Source of the DNA: Stappia stellulata
GTDB taxonomy: Bacteria > Pseudomonadota > Alphaproteobacteria > Rhizobiales > Stappiaceae
Assembly (NCBI RefSeq): GCF_020176715.1
Contig: NZ_JAIVMF010000003.1
Span: 62,001-126,000, forward strand
DNA: 64,000 nt
Reading direction: 5' to 3'
Position 1 is the first letter of the stretch, and each line of letters opens with the position of its first letter. The notes below the pieces were generated by a model, which was given only the letters and a program-made list of their open reading frames with translations, was not told where the DNA came from and made no database searches. A program made the position numbers and the translations under genes. Of the stretch, positions 21,142 through 31,216 are shown in pieces.

Positions 21142-22545
21142 TCAGTCCGTGTAGGTGACGGCTTTCACCGCATCGATGACTTCCGCAACCGTCGGCAGCG
21201 CCAGCTTTTCCAGGTTGGCGGCATAGGGCATCGGAACATCCTTGCCGGTGACCCGCAGGATCGGCGCGTCGAGCCAGTCGAAGGCCTGCTCCTGGACCTG
21301 GTAGCCGATTTCCGACGACACAGAGCACATCGGATAGGCTTCCTCCACCGTGACGAGACGCCCGGTCTTCTTCACCGAGGCGATCACCGTGTCGATGTCG
21401 AGCGGCCGGATGCTGCGCATGTTGATCACCTCGGCAGAGATGCCCTGCGAGGCGAGTTCGTCGGCCGCCTTGGTGGCATAGGTCATGCCGATGCCCCAGG
21501 AGACGATGGTGACGTCGCTGCCCTTGCGCTCGATCTTCGCCTTGCCGATCGGCAGGACGAAATCGTCCATGTCCGGGATCTCGAAGGACTGGCCGTAGAG
21601 GATCTCGTTTTCCAGGAAGACGACCGGGTTCGGGTCGCGGATCGCCGCCTTGAGCAGGCCCTTGGCATCGGCCGCCGAATAGGGCTGCACGACCTTGAGG
21701 CCCGGAACATGCGCATACCAGGAGGCATAGTCCTGGCTGTGCTGCGCACCGACGCGCGCGGCCGCGCCATTGGCGCCGCGGAACACGATCGGCGCGCCCA
21801 TCTGACCGCCGGACATGTAGAGCGTCTTGGCGGCGGAGTTGATGATCTGGTCGATCGCCTGCATGGCGAAGTTGAAGGTCATGAACTCCACGATCGGGCG
21901 CAGGCCCGCCATCGCGGCGCCAACGCCGAGGCCGGTGAAGCCATGCTCGGTGATCGGCGTGTCGATCACCCGCTTGGGACCGAATTCGTCGAGCAGACCT
22001 TGCGAGATCTTGTAGGCGCCCTGGTATTCGGCGACTTCCTCGCCCATGAGGAAGACATCCTTGTCGCGGCGCATTTCCTCGGCCATCGCGTCGCGCAGCG
22101 CTTCGCGCACGGTCGAGGTCTTCATCGGCGTGCCTTCGGGAATGTCGGGGTCCTGCGCATCCTCGGGCGCGGGCGCGACCGGCTGGGCATAGACCGGCGT
22201 CTGCGGAGCCGCGGCCGCCGTTTCGGTTCCGCCCGTGTCGGCGGAGGCCGGTTCGTCCTTCTTGGCGGGCGCGGAAGCCGCGTCCAGCGCGGAGGCATCC
22301 TCGCCCTCACCCAAAAGCATGGCGATCGGCGTGTTGACCTTCACGTTCTCGGTGCCCTCTTCGACAAGGATCTTGCCGATGGTGCCCTCGTCCACGGCCT
22401 CGACTTCCATCGTCGCCTTGTCGGTCTCGATCTCGGCGATCACGTCACCCGCAGTGACGCTGTCGCCTTCTTTCTTCACCCATTTCGCCAGGGTGCCCTC
22501 TTCCATCGTCGGCGAGAGGGCCGGCATCAAGATTTCAATCGGCAT
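21142..22545 (-). CDS. pdhB: Pyruvate dehydrogenase E1 beta with N-terminal lipoyl domain
   Basis: The 467-residue protein is longer than a bare E1 beta (about 330) because residues 1-80 are a lipoyl domain ([17 protein letters not shown], lipoyl-Lys43) joined by an Ala/Pro linker. The E1 beta part begins about residue 140 ([35 protein letters not shown]), with [20 protein letters not shown] and [19 protein letters not shown]. The fusion is typical of Rhizobiales and Rhodobacterales. It lies between pdhA and pdhC with gaps of about 15 bp, so the three form one operon. Confidence 0.96.
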   Translation of the reverse strand: MPIEILMPALSPTMEEGTLAKWVKKEGDSVTAGDVIAEIETDKATMEVEAVDEGTIGKILVEEGTENVKVNTPIAMLLGEGEDASALDAASAPAKKDEPASADTGGTETAAAAPQTPVYAQPVAPAPEDAQDPDIPEGTPMKTSTVREALRDAMAEEMRRDKDVFLMGEEVAEYQGAYKISQGLLDEFGPKRVIDTPITEHGFTGLGVGAAMAGLRPIVEFMTFNFAMQAIDQIINSAAKTLYMSGGQMGAPIVFRGANGAAARVGAQHSQDYASWYAHVPGLKVVQPYSAADAKGLLKAAIRDPNPVVFLENEILYGQSFEIPDMDDFVLPIGKAKIERKGSDVTIVSWGIGMTYATKAADELASQGISAEVINMRSIRPLDIDTVIASVKKTGRLVTVEEAYPMCSVSSEIGYQVQEQAFDWLDAPILRVTGKDVPMPYAANLEKLALPTVAEVIDAVKAVTYTD

Positions 22546-22560
22546 CGTGCGTCCCCACCC

Positions 22561-23613
22561 TCAAAGAAGAATATCGGTATAAAGCTCGGACGCGTCCGGC
22601 TCCGGATCGCTCTGGGCGAATTCCGCAGACTCCGCGACAACCTCGCGCACCTTCTTGTCGATGGCCTTGAGGTCGTCCTCGCTCGCCCAGTCGTTGTCGA
22701 GCAGCCGTTTGCGGACCTGCTCGATCGGGTCGTGCTCGGTCCGCATCTTCTGGACCTCGTCCTTGGAGCGGTATTTCGCCGGATCGGACATGGAGTGTCC
22801 GCGGTAGCGATAGGTGATCATCTCCAGGATGTACGGCCCCTTGCCCGAACGGCAGTGTTCGAGCGCCTTTTCGCTCGCCGCCATCACGGCGCGCACATCC
22901 ATGCCGTCGACCTGCTCGCCGGGGATCCCGAAGGATGCGCCGCGCTGCGACAGGTCGGTCGTGGCGGACGCACGTTCGACGCTGGTGCCCATGCCGTATT
23001 TGTTGTTCTCGATCACATAGATGACCGGCAGCTTCCACAGCTGGGCCATGTTGAAGCTCTCGTAGACCTGGCCCTGGTTGGAGGCGCCGTCGCCGAAGAA
23101 GGTCATCGCCACCGCGCCGTTCTCCCGGTAGCGGTTGGCAAAGCCAAGGCCGGTGCCGAGCGAGACCTGCGCGCCGACGATACCGTGGCCGCCGTAGAAC
23201 TGCTTTTCCTTGGAGAACATGTGCATGGAGCCGCCCTTCCCCTTGGAATAGCCGCCCCGGCGTCCGGTCAGTTCCGCCATCACGCCCTTGGGATCCATGT
23301 CCATGGCCAGCATGTGGCCGTGGTCGCGGTAACCGGTGATCATCTGGTCGCCGTCCTTCGACGCCATGCGCATGCCGACGACGACCGCTTCCTGACCGAT
23401 GTAGAGATGGCAGAAGCCGCCGATCAGGCCCATGCCGTAAAGCTGGCCGGCCTTTTCCTCGAAGCGGCGGATCAGCAGCATGTGCCGATAGGCCTCGAGC
23501 TCCTGCTCCTTGGTGAAGTCGACGATCGCGGGCGACGCCTTGGCCGCCCCTCCCTTGGACCGGCTCGTGCTTTTCGCCCGTGTGCCGGTGGTCTTGCGTG
23601 ACGTTGCAGCCAT
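22561..23613 (-). CDS. pdhA: Pyruvate dehydrogenase E1 alpha
   Basis: E1 alpha decarboxylates pyruvate using thiamine diphosphate and works with PdhB. The 350-residue product has the TPP motif beginning GDGASNQGQVYESFNMA, ending in IENN, the active-site EEKAGQLYGMGLIGGFCHL, and the phosphorylation-loop-like RYRGHSMSDPAKYR. The N-terminal 25 residues are basic and Ser/Thr-rich. ATG 23613 is preferred; ATGs at 23622 and 23643 are possible. It is the first gene of the pdhABC operon, with a 170-bp AT-rich leader. Confidence 0.95.
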   Translation of the reverse strand: MAATSRKTTGTRAKSTSRSKGGAAKASPAIVDFTKEQELEAYRHMLLIRRFEEKAGQLYGMGLIGGFCHLYIGQEAVVVGMRMASKDGDQMITGYRDHGHMLAMDMDPKGVMAELTGRRGGYSKGKGGSMHMFSKEKQFYGGHGIVGAQVSLGTGLGFANRYRENGAVAMTFFGDGASNQGQVYESFNMAQLWKLPVIYVIENNKYGMGTSVERASATTDLSQRGASFGIPGEQVDGMDVRAVMAASEKALEHCRSGKGPYILEMITYRYRGHSMSDPAKYRSKDEVQKMRTEHDPIEQVRKRLLDNDWASEDDLKAIDKKVREVVAESAEFAQSDPEPDASELYTDILL

Positions 23614-23767
23614 GTCCCTCATCTCGCTTGAAAAGCCCCACACGGGAGCCGCGTTTCCCCTTCAGCAACTTAGCGGAAGGTACTCCATTGCAAAAGTCAA
23701 TGAAAGCGCGCACAGCGGAGATAAAAGGCAGACGAAGTGCCTGCATTTACAGAACGAAATGCGTTTA

Positions 23768-23814
23768 AACTGATTTTTGGTTCAAATCAGTTATTTAATC
23801 GGAATTCGATTAAA
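23768..23814 (-). terminator. Double stem-loop between the ftsB-like gene and pdhA
   Basis: Two adjacent perfect stem-loops lie immediately after the ftsB-like stop codon, reading on the minus strand. The first (23794-23814) has 8-bp arms TTTAATCG/CGATTAAA with a 5-base loop. The second (23768-23792) has 9-bp arms AACTGATTT/AAATCAGTT with a 7-base loop. The AT-rich arms and position suggest transcription termination before the pdh promoter. There is no long uridine tract. Confidence 0.55.
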
Positions 23815-24147
23815 TTACAGGCGAGGCGACGGACGCAGGATCGCCAGTTCGTTCGGATGGACCAGGTTGAGGCTCGCGCGCGCGCGCTCGTCGATCATGT
23901 CGGGATCGAGGCTCTCGGGGCGCAGCAGAACCACCTTGCGCAGCAAGGCCTCGCGTTCTGCCTTGAGCGCGGAAAACTCCTGCTGCAGCTTGTCGTAGCG
24001 CAGATCGAGCCGCGCCTTGCCAACGAGCCCCAACTCGCCATTGAGCGCATGAAACGCGAAATAGGCGACGAGCAGCGCGGCGATCGTCGGCGAGACGAGC
24101 CGCTGCCAGAGAGCCTTGCGACGATGACGGGTTGTTTTGACAAACAC
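23815..24147 (-). CDS. FtsB/DivIC-type septum formation initiator
   Basis: The 110-residue bitopic protein has a basic cytoplasmic N terminus, one membrane helix (TIAALLVAYFAFHALNGELG, about residues 21-40) and a periplasmic coiled coil (YDKLQQEFSALKAEREALLRKVVLL). The RPESLDPDMIDERARASLNLVHPNE segment is conserved in alphaproteobacterial FtsB-like proteins. FtsB joins FtsL and FtsQ in the divisome. Position just upstream of pdhA is usual in Rhizobiales. Confidence 0.85.
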   Translation of the reverse strand: MFVKTTRHRRKALWQRLVSPTIAALLVAYFAFHALNGELGLVGKARLDLRYDKLQQEFSALKAEREALLRKVVLLRPESLDPDMIDERARASLNLVHPNELAILRPSPRL

Positions 24148-24311
24148 GGGGCGACGAGACCTGACTGAATACGAACCGCTCGATACGATTCATCATCGCC
24201 CAACAGCCTTAATGAGGCGTTTCCAAACGCATTCGAAATGCTGGCGCGCGAGGCGGAAGCGGTCTCGCCTCGCATGCCGTTTCGTCCGGTGCCGACGCGG
24301 GTGCTGCGGCC

Positions 24312-27300
24312 TCACGCCGCCTTGCTGTCCGCCTCCGCCAGCCGCACCAGCTTCAAGAGCACGGCGGCCGAGCCCTTGAGACGCTGGTCCGCCGTCGCCC
24401 AGTCGCGCGACAGCACAACCTTCTGGTCGGGGCGGATCTTGGCGAGCACGCCCTGCTCGCCGATGTAGGACACCAAGCCGGCCGGGTTGGGGAACTCATT
24501 GCCGCGGAAGGCGATGACGACACCCTTCGGGCCGGCGTCGATCTTCTCCACATTGGCGCGGCGGCACAGGCCCTTGATGTAGACGATCTTCAAGAGATGC
24601 TCGACCTCCTCCGGCAGCGGGCCGAAACGGTCGATCAGTTCCGCGCCGAAGGCATCGATCTCTTCCGGCGCGGCGAGATCGGCAAGACGTCGGTAAAGCG
24701 ACAGGCGCAGCGGCAGGTCGGCGACATAGCTTTCCGGGATGAGCACCGGCGTACCGACCTGGATCTGCGGCGACCAGGCTTCCTCGAGCCCCGCATCGCC
24801 GCCATCCTTGAGCTGGGCAACCGCCTCTTCCAGCATCTGCTGGTATAGCTCGAAGCCGACCTCCTTGATGTGGCCGGACTGTTCCTCGCCGAGCAGGTTT
24901 CCCGCACCGCGAATGTCGAGGTCGTGGCTGGCGAGCTGAAAGCCCGCCCCAAGGCTGTCGAGCGACTGCAGCACCTTGAGCCGGCGTTCCGCGGTGGCGG
25001 TCAGCGTCTTGTTGGCCGGCACCGTGAACAGGGCATAGGCGCGCGTCTTGGAGCGGCCGACGCGGCCGCGGAGCTGATAGAGCTGCGACAGGCCGAACAT
25101 GTCCGCCCGATGCACGATCAGCGTGTTGGCGGTCGGCACGTCGAGCCCGGATTCCACGATGGTCGTCGACAGCAGCACGTCGTATTTGCCCTCGTAGAAG
25201 GCATTCATGACGTCTTCAAGCTCGCCGGCCGGCATCTGGCCGTGGGCGACCGCAACCTTCACCTCCGGCACGGTCTCGTCGAGGAAGGCCTTGGTGTCGG
25301 CCAGATCCGACACTCGCGGGCAGACATAGAAGCTCTGGCCGCCGCGATAGCGCTCGCGCAACAGCGCCTCGCGCACAACGACGGGATCGAAGGGCGAGAT
25401 GAAGGTGCGCACCGCCAGCCGGTCCACCGGCGGGGTCGCGATCAGCGACAGTTCCCGGACGCCCGTCAGTGCCAGTTGCAGCGTGCGCGGGATCGGCGTC
25501 GCAGAAAGCGTCAGCACATGGACCTCGGACTTGAGCTCCTTGAGCCGTTCCTTGTGCTTGACGCCGAAATGCTGCTCCTCGTCAATGATCAGCAGACCGA
25601 GGTCGCGGAAGGTCACGCCCTTGCCGAGCAGCGCATGGGTGCCGATGACGATATCGATGGATCCGTCCGCCAGGCCCTTCTTGGTCGCCGACAGCTCCTT
25701 GGCCGGCACCAGCCGCGACGCATGCGCGACCTGGATCGGCAGCCCCTGGAAGCGCTCGGAAAACGTCTTGTAGTGCTGGCGGGCAAGCAGGGTCGTCGGC
25801 ACGACAAGAGCCACCTGCCGGCCCGTCATCGCCGCGATAAAGGCGGCGCGCAGCGCGACCTCGGTCTTGCCGAAGCCGACATCGCCGCAGACCAGCCGGT
25901 CCATCGGCCGCCCGGACACCAGATCCTCGAACACCGCGTCGATGGCGTTCATCTGATCGTCGGTCTCCTCATAAGGGAAGCGGGCGGCGAATTCGTCATA
26001 GGCGCCTTCCGGCGGCGAAATCGCTGGGGCGGTCTTGAGCGCGCGCGCAGCCGCCGTCTTGATCAGCCCGTCGGCGATCTCGAGGATGCGCTTCTTCATG
26101 CGCGCCTTGCGCGCCTGCCAGGCCCCGCCGCCCAGCTTGTCGAGCTGCGCCTCGGTGTCTTCCGAGCCGTAACGGGTCAGAAGCTCGATGTTCTCCACCG
26201 GCAGGAACAGCTTGTCGCCGCCGGCGTATTGCAGCTCGAGGCAATCATGCGGCGCGCCCACCGCCTCGATGGTTTTCAGTCCGATGAAACGGCCGATGCC
26301 GTGCTCCGCATGGACGACGAGATCGTTCTGCGACAGGCTCGAGGCTTCCGTCAGCACATTGGCGCCGGACGATTTGCGCCGGCGCTGGCGCACCAGCCGG
26401 TCGCCGAGAATGTCCTGCTCGCAGATCAGTGTCAGGTTTCCGACCTCGAACCCCTGCTCGACGCCGAGAAGCGCCAGCGCCGTCATGCCCTTCGGCAGGG
26501 CCTGCGCATCGGCATCGCTTGCCACCGGAACCGTGCGGTCGAGGCCGTGATCGGCCAGCACATGCGACAGGCGTTCCCGCGAGCCTTCGCTCCAGCAGGC
26601 GATGACGATCCGGTTTCCCGCCTTGCGCCGGGCCGTTACATGCGCGGTCAGCGTGTCGAACACATTGACGTCGCCGGCGGCGCGCTCGGCGGCGAAACTG
26701 CGCCCCTGACGGCCGTCGAGCGGCACCGTCGCGACCCCCGTTCCAGGCGGCACGTCGAATGCGGACAGCCGCAGCGAGGTTCCATCGGCAAGGCCCGCGG
26801 CCCACTCCGCGTCGGTCAGATAGAGCGCTTCCGGCGGCAACGGCTTGTAGGGGACGGAGCCCGCGCGGCCGCTGCTTTCGCGAACTTCGCGACGGGCGGC
26901 ATGGTGTTCGGCCACCTGCTCCTGACGCTCGCGCACCACGTCCTCGAGCGCGGCCGACAGCACAAAAGGCGTCTCGCCCGCATAGTCGAAGATCGTCTCC
27001 AGCGTCTCGTGGAACAGCGGCAGCCAGTGTTCCATGCCGGCATAGCGGCGGCCTTCGCTAATCGACTGATAGAGTATGTCGTCGCGCTCGGACGCGCCGA
27101 ACTGCGCGACATAGCCCTTGCGGAAGCGCGAGATCGCCTCCTGCGAAAGGACCACCTCGCTCATCGCCACGAGATCGAGCCGCTTGAGCTGCTTCGTGGT
27201 GCGCTGGGTCTGGGTGTCGAAGGAGCGCAGCGATTCCAGCGTGTCGCCGAAGAAGTCGAGCCGCACGGGCTGTTCCATACCGGGCGCATAGACGTCGACG

Positions 27301-27833
27301 ATGCCGCCGCGCACGGCATATTCGCCGGTGTCCTGCACCGTGGAGGCGCGGGCGAAGCCGTTGGTCTCGAGCCAGGCAACGAGGTCGGCGAGCTTGATGA
27401 CATTGCCGGGTTTCGCCGACCAGGACTGACCGGTGGCGAAGGCGCGCGACGGCAACCGCTGCAGCACCGCATTGGCGGTGGTCATCAGAACCGTCGGCGC
27501 GCTCAGCGGCTCCGGGCTTGCAAGACGCGCAAGGGTCGTCAGGCGCCTGGCCACGATGGCCGGATTGGGCGAGACGCGGTCGTATGGCAGGCAGTCCCAG
27601 GCAGGAAGGTCGAGCACCTCGGCGGACGGCGCGAAATAGCCCAGCGCCTCCTGGACGGAGCGGGCATGAGCGCCGTCGCGCGCCACGAACACCAGCCGCA
27701 GTCCGGCCGCGCCGTCGGCGAGCATCCGGCCGAGCACCAGCGCCTCCGCCCCGTCTGGAACCCCGGTGACGACGGCACTGCCGTGTTGCGAAAGCACCTT
27801 CTCAAGCTGCAACTTGCGTATCCTTGCGCACAA
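24312..27833 (-). CDS. mfd: Transcription-repair coupling factor Mfd
   Basis: Mfd displaces RNA polymerase stalled at lesions and recruits UvrA. The 1173 residues match the family length. In order: an N-terminal UvrB-like region (LPAWDCLPYDRVSPNPAIVARRL), the RNA-polymerase-interacting CarD-like domain (VHAEHGIGRFIGLKTIE), RecG-like helicase motifs (GDVGFGKTEVALRAAF, DEEQHFGVKHKERLK, LSATPIPRTLQLALTG, QLRGRVGRS) and the C-terminal TRCF domain. The start is a TTG at 27833. sdhE lies 72 bp upstream on the same strand. Confidence 0.96.
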   Translation of the reverse strand: MCARIRKLQLEKVLSQHGSAVVTGVPDGAEALVLGRMLADGAAGLRLVFVARDGAHARSVQEALGYFAPSAEVLDLPAWDCLPYDRVSPNPAIVARRLTTLARLASPEPLSAPTVLMTTANAVLQRLPSRAFATGQSWSAKPGNVIKLADLVAWLETNGFARASTVQDTGEYAVRGGIVDVYAPGMEQPVRLDFFGDTLESLRSFDTQTQRTTKQLKRLDLVAMSEVVLSQEAISRFRKGYVAQFGASERDDILYQSISEGRRYAGMEHWLPLFHETLETIFDYAGETPFVLSAALEDVVRERQEQVAEHHAARREVRESSGRAGSVPYKPLPPEALYLTDAEWAAGLADGTSLRLSAFDVPPGTGVATVPLDGRQGRSFAAERAAGDVNVFDTLTAHVTARRKAGNRIVIACWSEGSRERLSHVLADHGLDRTVPVASDADAQALPKGMTALALLGVEQGFEVGNLTLICEQDILGDRLVRQRRRKSSGANVLTEASSLSQNDLVVHAEHGIGRFIGLKTIEAVGAPHDCLELQYAGGDKLFLPVENIELLTRYGSEDTEAQLDKLGGGAWQARKARMKKRILEIADGLIKTAAARALKTAPAISPPEGAYDEFAARFPYEETDDQMNAIDAVFEDLVSGRPMDRLVCGDVGFGKTEVALRAAFIAAMTGRQVALVVPTTLLARQHYKTFSERFQGLPIQVAHASRLVPAKELSATKKGLADGSIDIVIGTHALLGKGVTFRDLGLLIIDEEQHFGVKHKERLKELKSEVHVLTLSATPIPRTLQLALTGVRELSLIATPPVDRLAVRTFISPFDPVVVREALLRERYRGGQSFYVCPRVSDLADTKAFLDETVPEVKVAVAHGQMPAGELEDVMNAFYEGKYDVLLSTTIVESGLDVPTANTLIVHRADMFGLSQLYQLRGRVGRSKTRAYALFTVPANKTLTATAERRLKVLQSLDSLGAGFQLASHDLDIRGAGNLLGEEQSGHIKEVGFELYQQMLEEAVAQLKDGGDAGLEEAWSPQIQVGTPVLIPESYVADLPLRLSLYRRLADLAAPEEIDAFGAELIDRFGPLPEEVEHLLKIVYIKGLCRRANVEKIDAGPKGVVIAFRGNEFPNPAGLVSYIGEQGVLAKIRPDQKVVLSRDWATADQRLKGSAAVLLKLVRLAEADSKAA

Positions 27834-27905
27834 TAAGGCGAACCGCCGCCTCGTTCATCTTCTCGCCCTGCGTTGGCGATGCGGCGCGCAGGACGATATC
27901 AGGCG

Positions 27906-28202
27906 TCAGCCGGTCCGCTGAAATTCCACGATCGCCCGATAGATCGGCGTATCGTAATTCGCCGGCACCGGCACGCTGCCGATCATCCAACTGAACAGGT
28001 CCTGATCCGGCACATCCATTAGCTGCTCCAGCGTGTCGAGATCGTCATCGCCGAGCGCCTGCAGATGCGCCTTCGCATAATTGCCGAGCAGGATATCCAT
28101 TTCCTTCATGCCCCGGTGCTGACACCGGTAGAGCATACGCTTGCGCCGGGCGTCTTGCGGGTCCGGGCCGGCGCTCGCGTTCGGGTCCGAAGGGTCGGGC
28201 AT
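27906..28202 (-). CDS. sdhE: FAD assembly factor SdhE
   Basis: SdhE promotes covalent flavinylation of succinate dehydrogenase SdhA. The 98-residue product contains the signature RRKRMLYRCQHRGMKEMDIL with the conserved RGxxE motif that contacts SdhA, then a small helical bundle (LGDDDLDTLEQLMDVPDQDLFSWM). ATG 28202 is used; the frame extends further upstream without similarity. It is divergent from recG, with a 158-bp shared intergenic region. Confidence 0.9.
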   Translation of the reverse strand: MPDPSDPNASAGPDPQDARRKRMLYRCQHRGMKEMDILLGNYAKAHLQALGDDDLDTLEQLMDVPDQDLFSWMIGSVPVPANYDTPIYRAIVEFQRTG

Positions 28203-28360
28203 GATTGTCTTCCTCGCGCTCGTGTTTGATTTTGGCGCTTGCTCTTGACAGAACTTCGTGGGTTCGCGGGTTATAGCGGCCCCGGCGCGAAACTCAATGC
28301 GCCGTCGCGCCACCCGACCGACCGTGATCCATCGGCCTGCCCGAAACCGCCCGAGACCCC

Positions 28361-30466
28361 ATGCGCCCCACGTTGCTCGATCCGCTCTTCGCTCCCATTT
28401 CGGCCCTGCCCGGCATCGGTCCGCGCACCGCCCGTCATCTGGCAACGCTGCTCGGAGTGGGCGCAGACCGCGAACCCTATGTGGTCGACCTCTTGCTACA
28501 TCTGCCGACCGGCGTGATCGACCGGCGTCTGCGGCCGGGTGTGGCGCGAGCCGAGGAAGGCGCGATCGTTACCCTCGACGTTCACATCGACCGGCACCAG
28601 CCGCCACCGCGCCACAGCCGGGCGCCCTATCGCATCCAGGCACATGACGACAGCGGCGACCTGACGCTCGTCTTTTTTCACGCCCGCCAGAGCTGGCTGG
28701 AAAAAACGCTTCCCGTCGGTGCCGACATGGTCGTTTCGGGCCGCATCGAATGGTTCAACGGCCAACCGCAGATGATCCATCCCGATCACATGGTGATGGC
28801 GGAGGATGCGGCAAGTCTCCCCCTGGTGGAGCCGGTCTATCCGCTGACCCAGGGCCTGTCGTCCAAGATGCTTCAAAAGGCGATGGCCGCCGCCCTCGAC
28901 CTCGTGCCGGAATTGCCCGACTGGCTGGACGGCGAACATGGCCGGCGAAGCGCTTGGCCGGGGTTTGGCGAGGCCCTGCGCACGCTGCATCGTCCACCCA
29001 CCGACGCGCTGGGCGCGGACGAGGCAATCGCCGCGCGCATGCGGCTCAGCTATGACGAGTTTCTGGCAAACCAGCTCGCGCTCGCGCTGGTGCGCCGCTC
29101 CATGCGCCAGACCAGGGGGATCGCGCGCATCTTCGACGGCCGGCTCAAGGCGAAGATCCTTGCCGCCCTTCCCTATTCACTGACGGGCGGACAGCTTGCG
29201 GCAGTCGCGGACATCGAGACGGACCTCGCCGAACCGGTGCGCATGCTCCGGCTGCTGCAGGGCGATGTCGGGGCCGGCAAGACCATCGTCGCGCTGATGG
29301 CCGCCGCCGCGGTGATCGAATCCGGGGCGCAAACCGTGTTCATGGCGCCGACGGAAATCCTGGCGCGCCAGCATTATCTCTCGCTTGCGCCGCTCTGCGA
29401 GGCTGCCGGCATTCGCATCGCCTGCCTGACGGGGCGCGACACGGCGAAACACAAGCGCGAGACCCGCGCGGCGCTGGAAGCCGGCGGGGTCGACCTGATC
29501 GTCGGCACCCATGCGCTGTTTCAGAACGACGTCGAGTTCGCCAACCTCGGCTTGGCAATCGTCGACGAGCAGCATCGCTTCGGCGTGCACCAGCGCCTGA
29601 CGCTTTCCGCCAAGGGCAAGGGCGTCGACATGCTGGTGATGACGGCAACCCCGATCCCGCGCACGCTGGTGCTGACCTTCTTCGGCGACATGGACGTCTC
29701 GCGGCTGACGGAAAAGCCCGCCGGTCGCCAGCCGATCAAGACCGTCACCGTTCCGCTGGATCGCATGGACGACGTCGTCGAGCGCCTTCGCGCCGCACTC
29801 GACGACGGCAAGAAGGCCTATTGGGTGTGTCCGCTGGTCGAGGAATCGGAGAAATCCGACCTCGCGGCGGCGGAGGAACGCTTCGAGGTGCTGCAGCAGC
29901 TGCTTGGACCCCGCGTCGCGCTCGTGCACGGACGCATGACCAGCGACGAGAAGGCCGACGCCATGTCCGCCTTCAAGGACGGACCGGTCCAGCTTCTGGT
30001 TGCGACCACGGTGATCGAGGTCGGCGTCGACGTGCCCGACGCAACCATCATGGTGATCGAGCACGCGGAACGCTTCGGCCTGTCGCAATTGCATCAGCTG
30101 CGCGGCCGCGTCGGGCGCGGGTCGGAAGCCTCAACGTGTCTGCTGCTCTACAAGACGCCGATCGGCGAGACCGCGCGGGCGCGCCTGTCGATCATGCGCG
30201 AGACCAACGACGGCTTCCTGATTGCGGAAGAAGATCTCAGACTGCGCGGCGAAGGCGAGATCCTGGGCACGCGCCAGTCGGGCTCGCCCGGCTTTCGCAT
30301 CGCCGACGCCGCCGAGCAGGCCGATCTTCTGGAGACGGCGCGCGACGATGCAAGGCTCATACTGGAAACGGATCCCGAGCTGACCAGGCCGCGCGGACAG
30401 GCCCTGCGGGTGCTGCTCTACCTGTTTTCGCGCGACGAGGCGATCCGCCTGTTGCGCGCCGGCTGA
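28361..30466 (+). CDS. recG: ATP-dependent DNA helicase RecG
   Basis: RecG remodels stalled forks and Holliday junctions. The 701 residues contain the N-terminal wedge domain (LPGIGPRTARHLATLLGVG; HARQSWLEKTLPVG OB-fold) and helicase motifs: Walker A GDVGAGKTIVALMAAAA, DEQHRFGVHQR, MTATPIPRTLVLTFFGDMD, and QLHQLRGRVGRGSEAS. The TRG C-terminal region follows. It converges on the DUF502 gene with only 3 bp between the stops. Confidence 0.96.
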   Translation: MRPTLLDPLFAPISALPGIGPRTARHLATLLGVGADREPYVVDLLLHLPTGVIDRRLRPGVARAEEGAIVTLDVHIDRHQPPPRHSRAPYRIQAHDDSGDLTLVFFHARQSWLEKTLPVGADMVVSGRIEWFNGQPQMIHPDHMVMAEDAASLPLVEPVYPLTQGLSSKMLQKAMAAALDLVPELPDWLDGEHGRRSAWPGFGEALRTLHRPPTDALGADEAIAARMRLSYDEFLANQLALALVRRSMRQTRGIARIFDGRLKAKILAALPYSLTGGQLAAVADIETDLAEPVRMLRLLQGDVGAGKTIVALMAAAAVIESGAQTVFMAPTEILARQHYLSLAPLCEAAGIRIACLTGRDTAKHKRETRAALEAGGVDLIVGTHALFQNDVEFANLGLAIVDEQHRFGVHQRLTLSAKGKGVDMLVMTATPIPRTLVLTFFGDMDVSRLTEKPAGRQPIKTVTVPLDRMDDVVERLRAALDDGKKAYWVCPLVEESEKSDLAAAEERFEVLQQLLGPRVALVHGRMTSDEKADAMSAFKDGPVQLLVATTVIEVGVDVPDATIMVIEHAERFGLSQLHQLRGRVGRGSEASTCLLLYKTPIGETARARLSIMRETNDGFLIAEEDLRLRGEGEILGTRQSGSPGFRIADAAEQADLLETARDDARLILETDPELTRPRGQALRVLLYLFSRDEAIRLLRAG

Positions 30467-30469
30467 GCC

Positions 30470-31216
30470 TCACTCCGCCGTTTCAAGCGCCCGTTCGGCC
30501 TTTCCCGGCGCCTTGGCATCCTTCAGCGGCAGCACCGTGTCCCAGTCCGGACTGACGAGGCCCGCGGAGATGACGAGCTTGGCCGCCGCTTCGACGGACA
30601 TGTCCAGCTCGATGATCTCGTCGCGCGGCACATAGAGCAGAAACCCGGACGTCGGGTTGGGGGTGGTCGGCAGGAACACCGCCGTGACGTCCTCATTGTA
30701 GGAGTGCAGCTTGTGGGCGACCTCGCCCCGGGCATCGGTTGCGATGAAGACGATCGCCCACAGGCCCGGGCGCGGATACTGGATGATCGCCGCCTTCTTG
30801 AAGCTGTTGGACCGTTCGGCGAGGATCGTCTCGAAGATCTGCTTCAGCCCGCTGTGCAGGTTGCGCACCACGGGCATGCGCCCGAGCAGGGATTCACCAT
30901 AGGAAATCAGCGTCCGTCCGGCGATATTGGCCGTAAGGAAGCCGATAATCACCAGCCCGAGAAACGCCACGATCAAGCCGATCCCGGGAACGGGAAACGG
31001 CAGATAGGTATCGGGATTGTAGACCGCCGGGATGAGCGGCTTGATCCAGCCGTCCACCCACTGGACGATGGACCAGGTCAGATAGGCCGTAATGCCCAGC
31101 GGCCCGGCGATGACCAGGCCGGTGAGGAAATAGTTTCTCAGCCGCGTGACCGGGCGCGGCCGGGGCCCCTTGCCGCTGCCATCCTCGGTGTTTCCGGAAG
31201 TCGTATCGCCGCTCAT
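30470..31216 (-). CDS. DUF502-family membrane protein
   Basis: The 248-residue protein has two membrane helices (NYFLTGLVIAGPLGITAYLT and IGLIVAFLGLVIIGFLTANI) after a short charged N terminus, and a soluble C-terminal domain with the DUF502 motifs RNLHSGLKQIFETILAE and TSGFLLYVPRDEIIELDMSVE. The family function is unknown. ATG 31216 is chosen because AGGAC precedes it by a few bases; ATG 31243 has no such site. The C-terminal 20 residues are Lys/Glu/Ala-rich. Confidence 0.88.
   Translation of the reverse strand: MSGDTTSGNTEDGSGKGPRPRPVTRLRNYFLTGLVIAGPLGITAYLTWSIVQWVDGWIKPLIPAVYNPDTYLPFPVPGIGLIVAFLGLVIIGFLTANIAGRTLISYGESLLGRMPVVRNLHSGLKQIFETILAERSNSFKKAAIIQYPRPGLWAIVFIATDARGEVAHKLHSYNEDVTAVFLPTTPNPTSGFLLYVPRDEIIELDMSVEAAAKLVISAGLVSPDWDTVLPLKDAKAPGKAERALETAE

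Noticed and set aside
19723-23601. Open frame of 1292 codons antisense to the pyruvate dehydrogenase genes
   Set aside because: It is the complement of well-identified pdhA, pdhB and pdhC in a GC-rich genome where antisense frames lack stops. The product is His/Arg/Asp-rich without any family pattern.
27802-27990. 62-codon frame between mfd and sdhE on the minus strand
   Set aside because: It overlaps both genes in another frame and has no ribosome site or family similarity.
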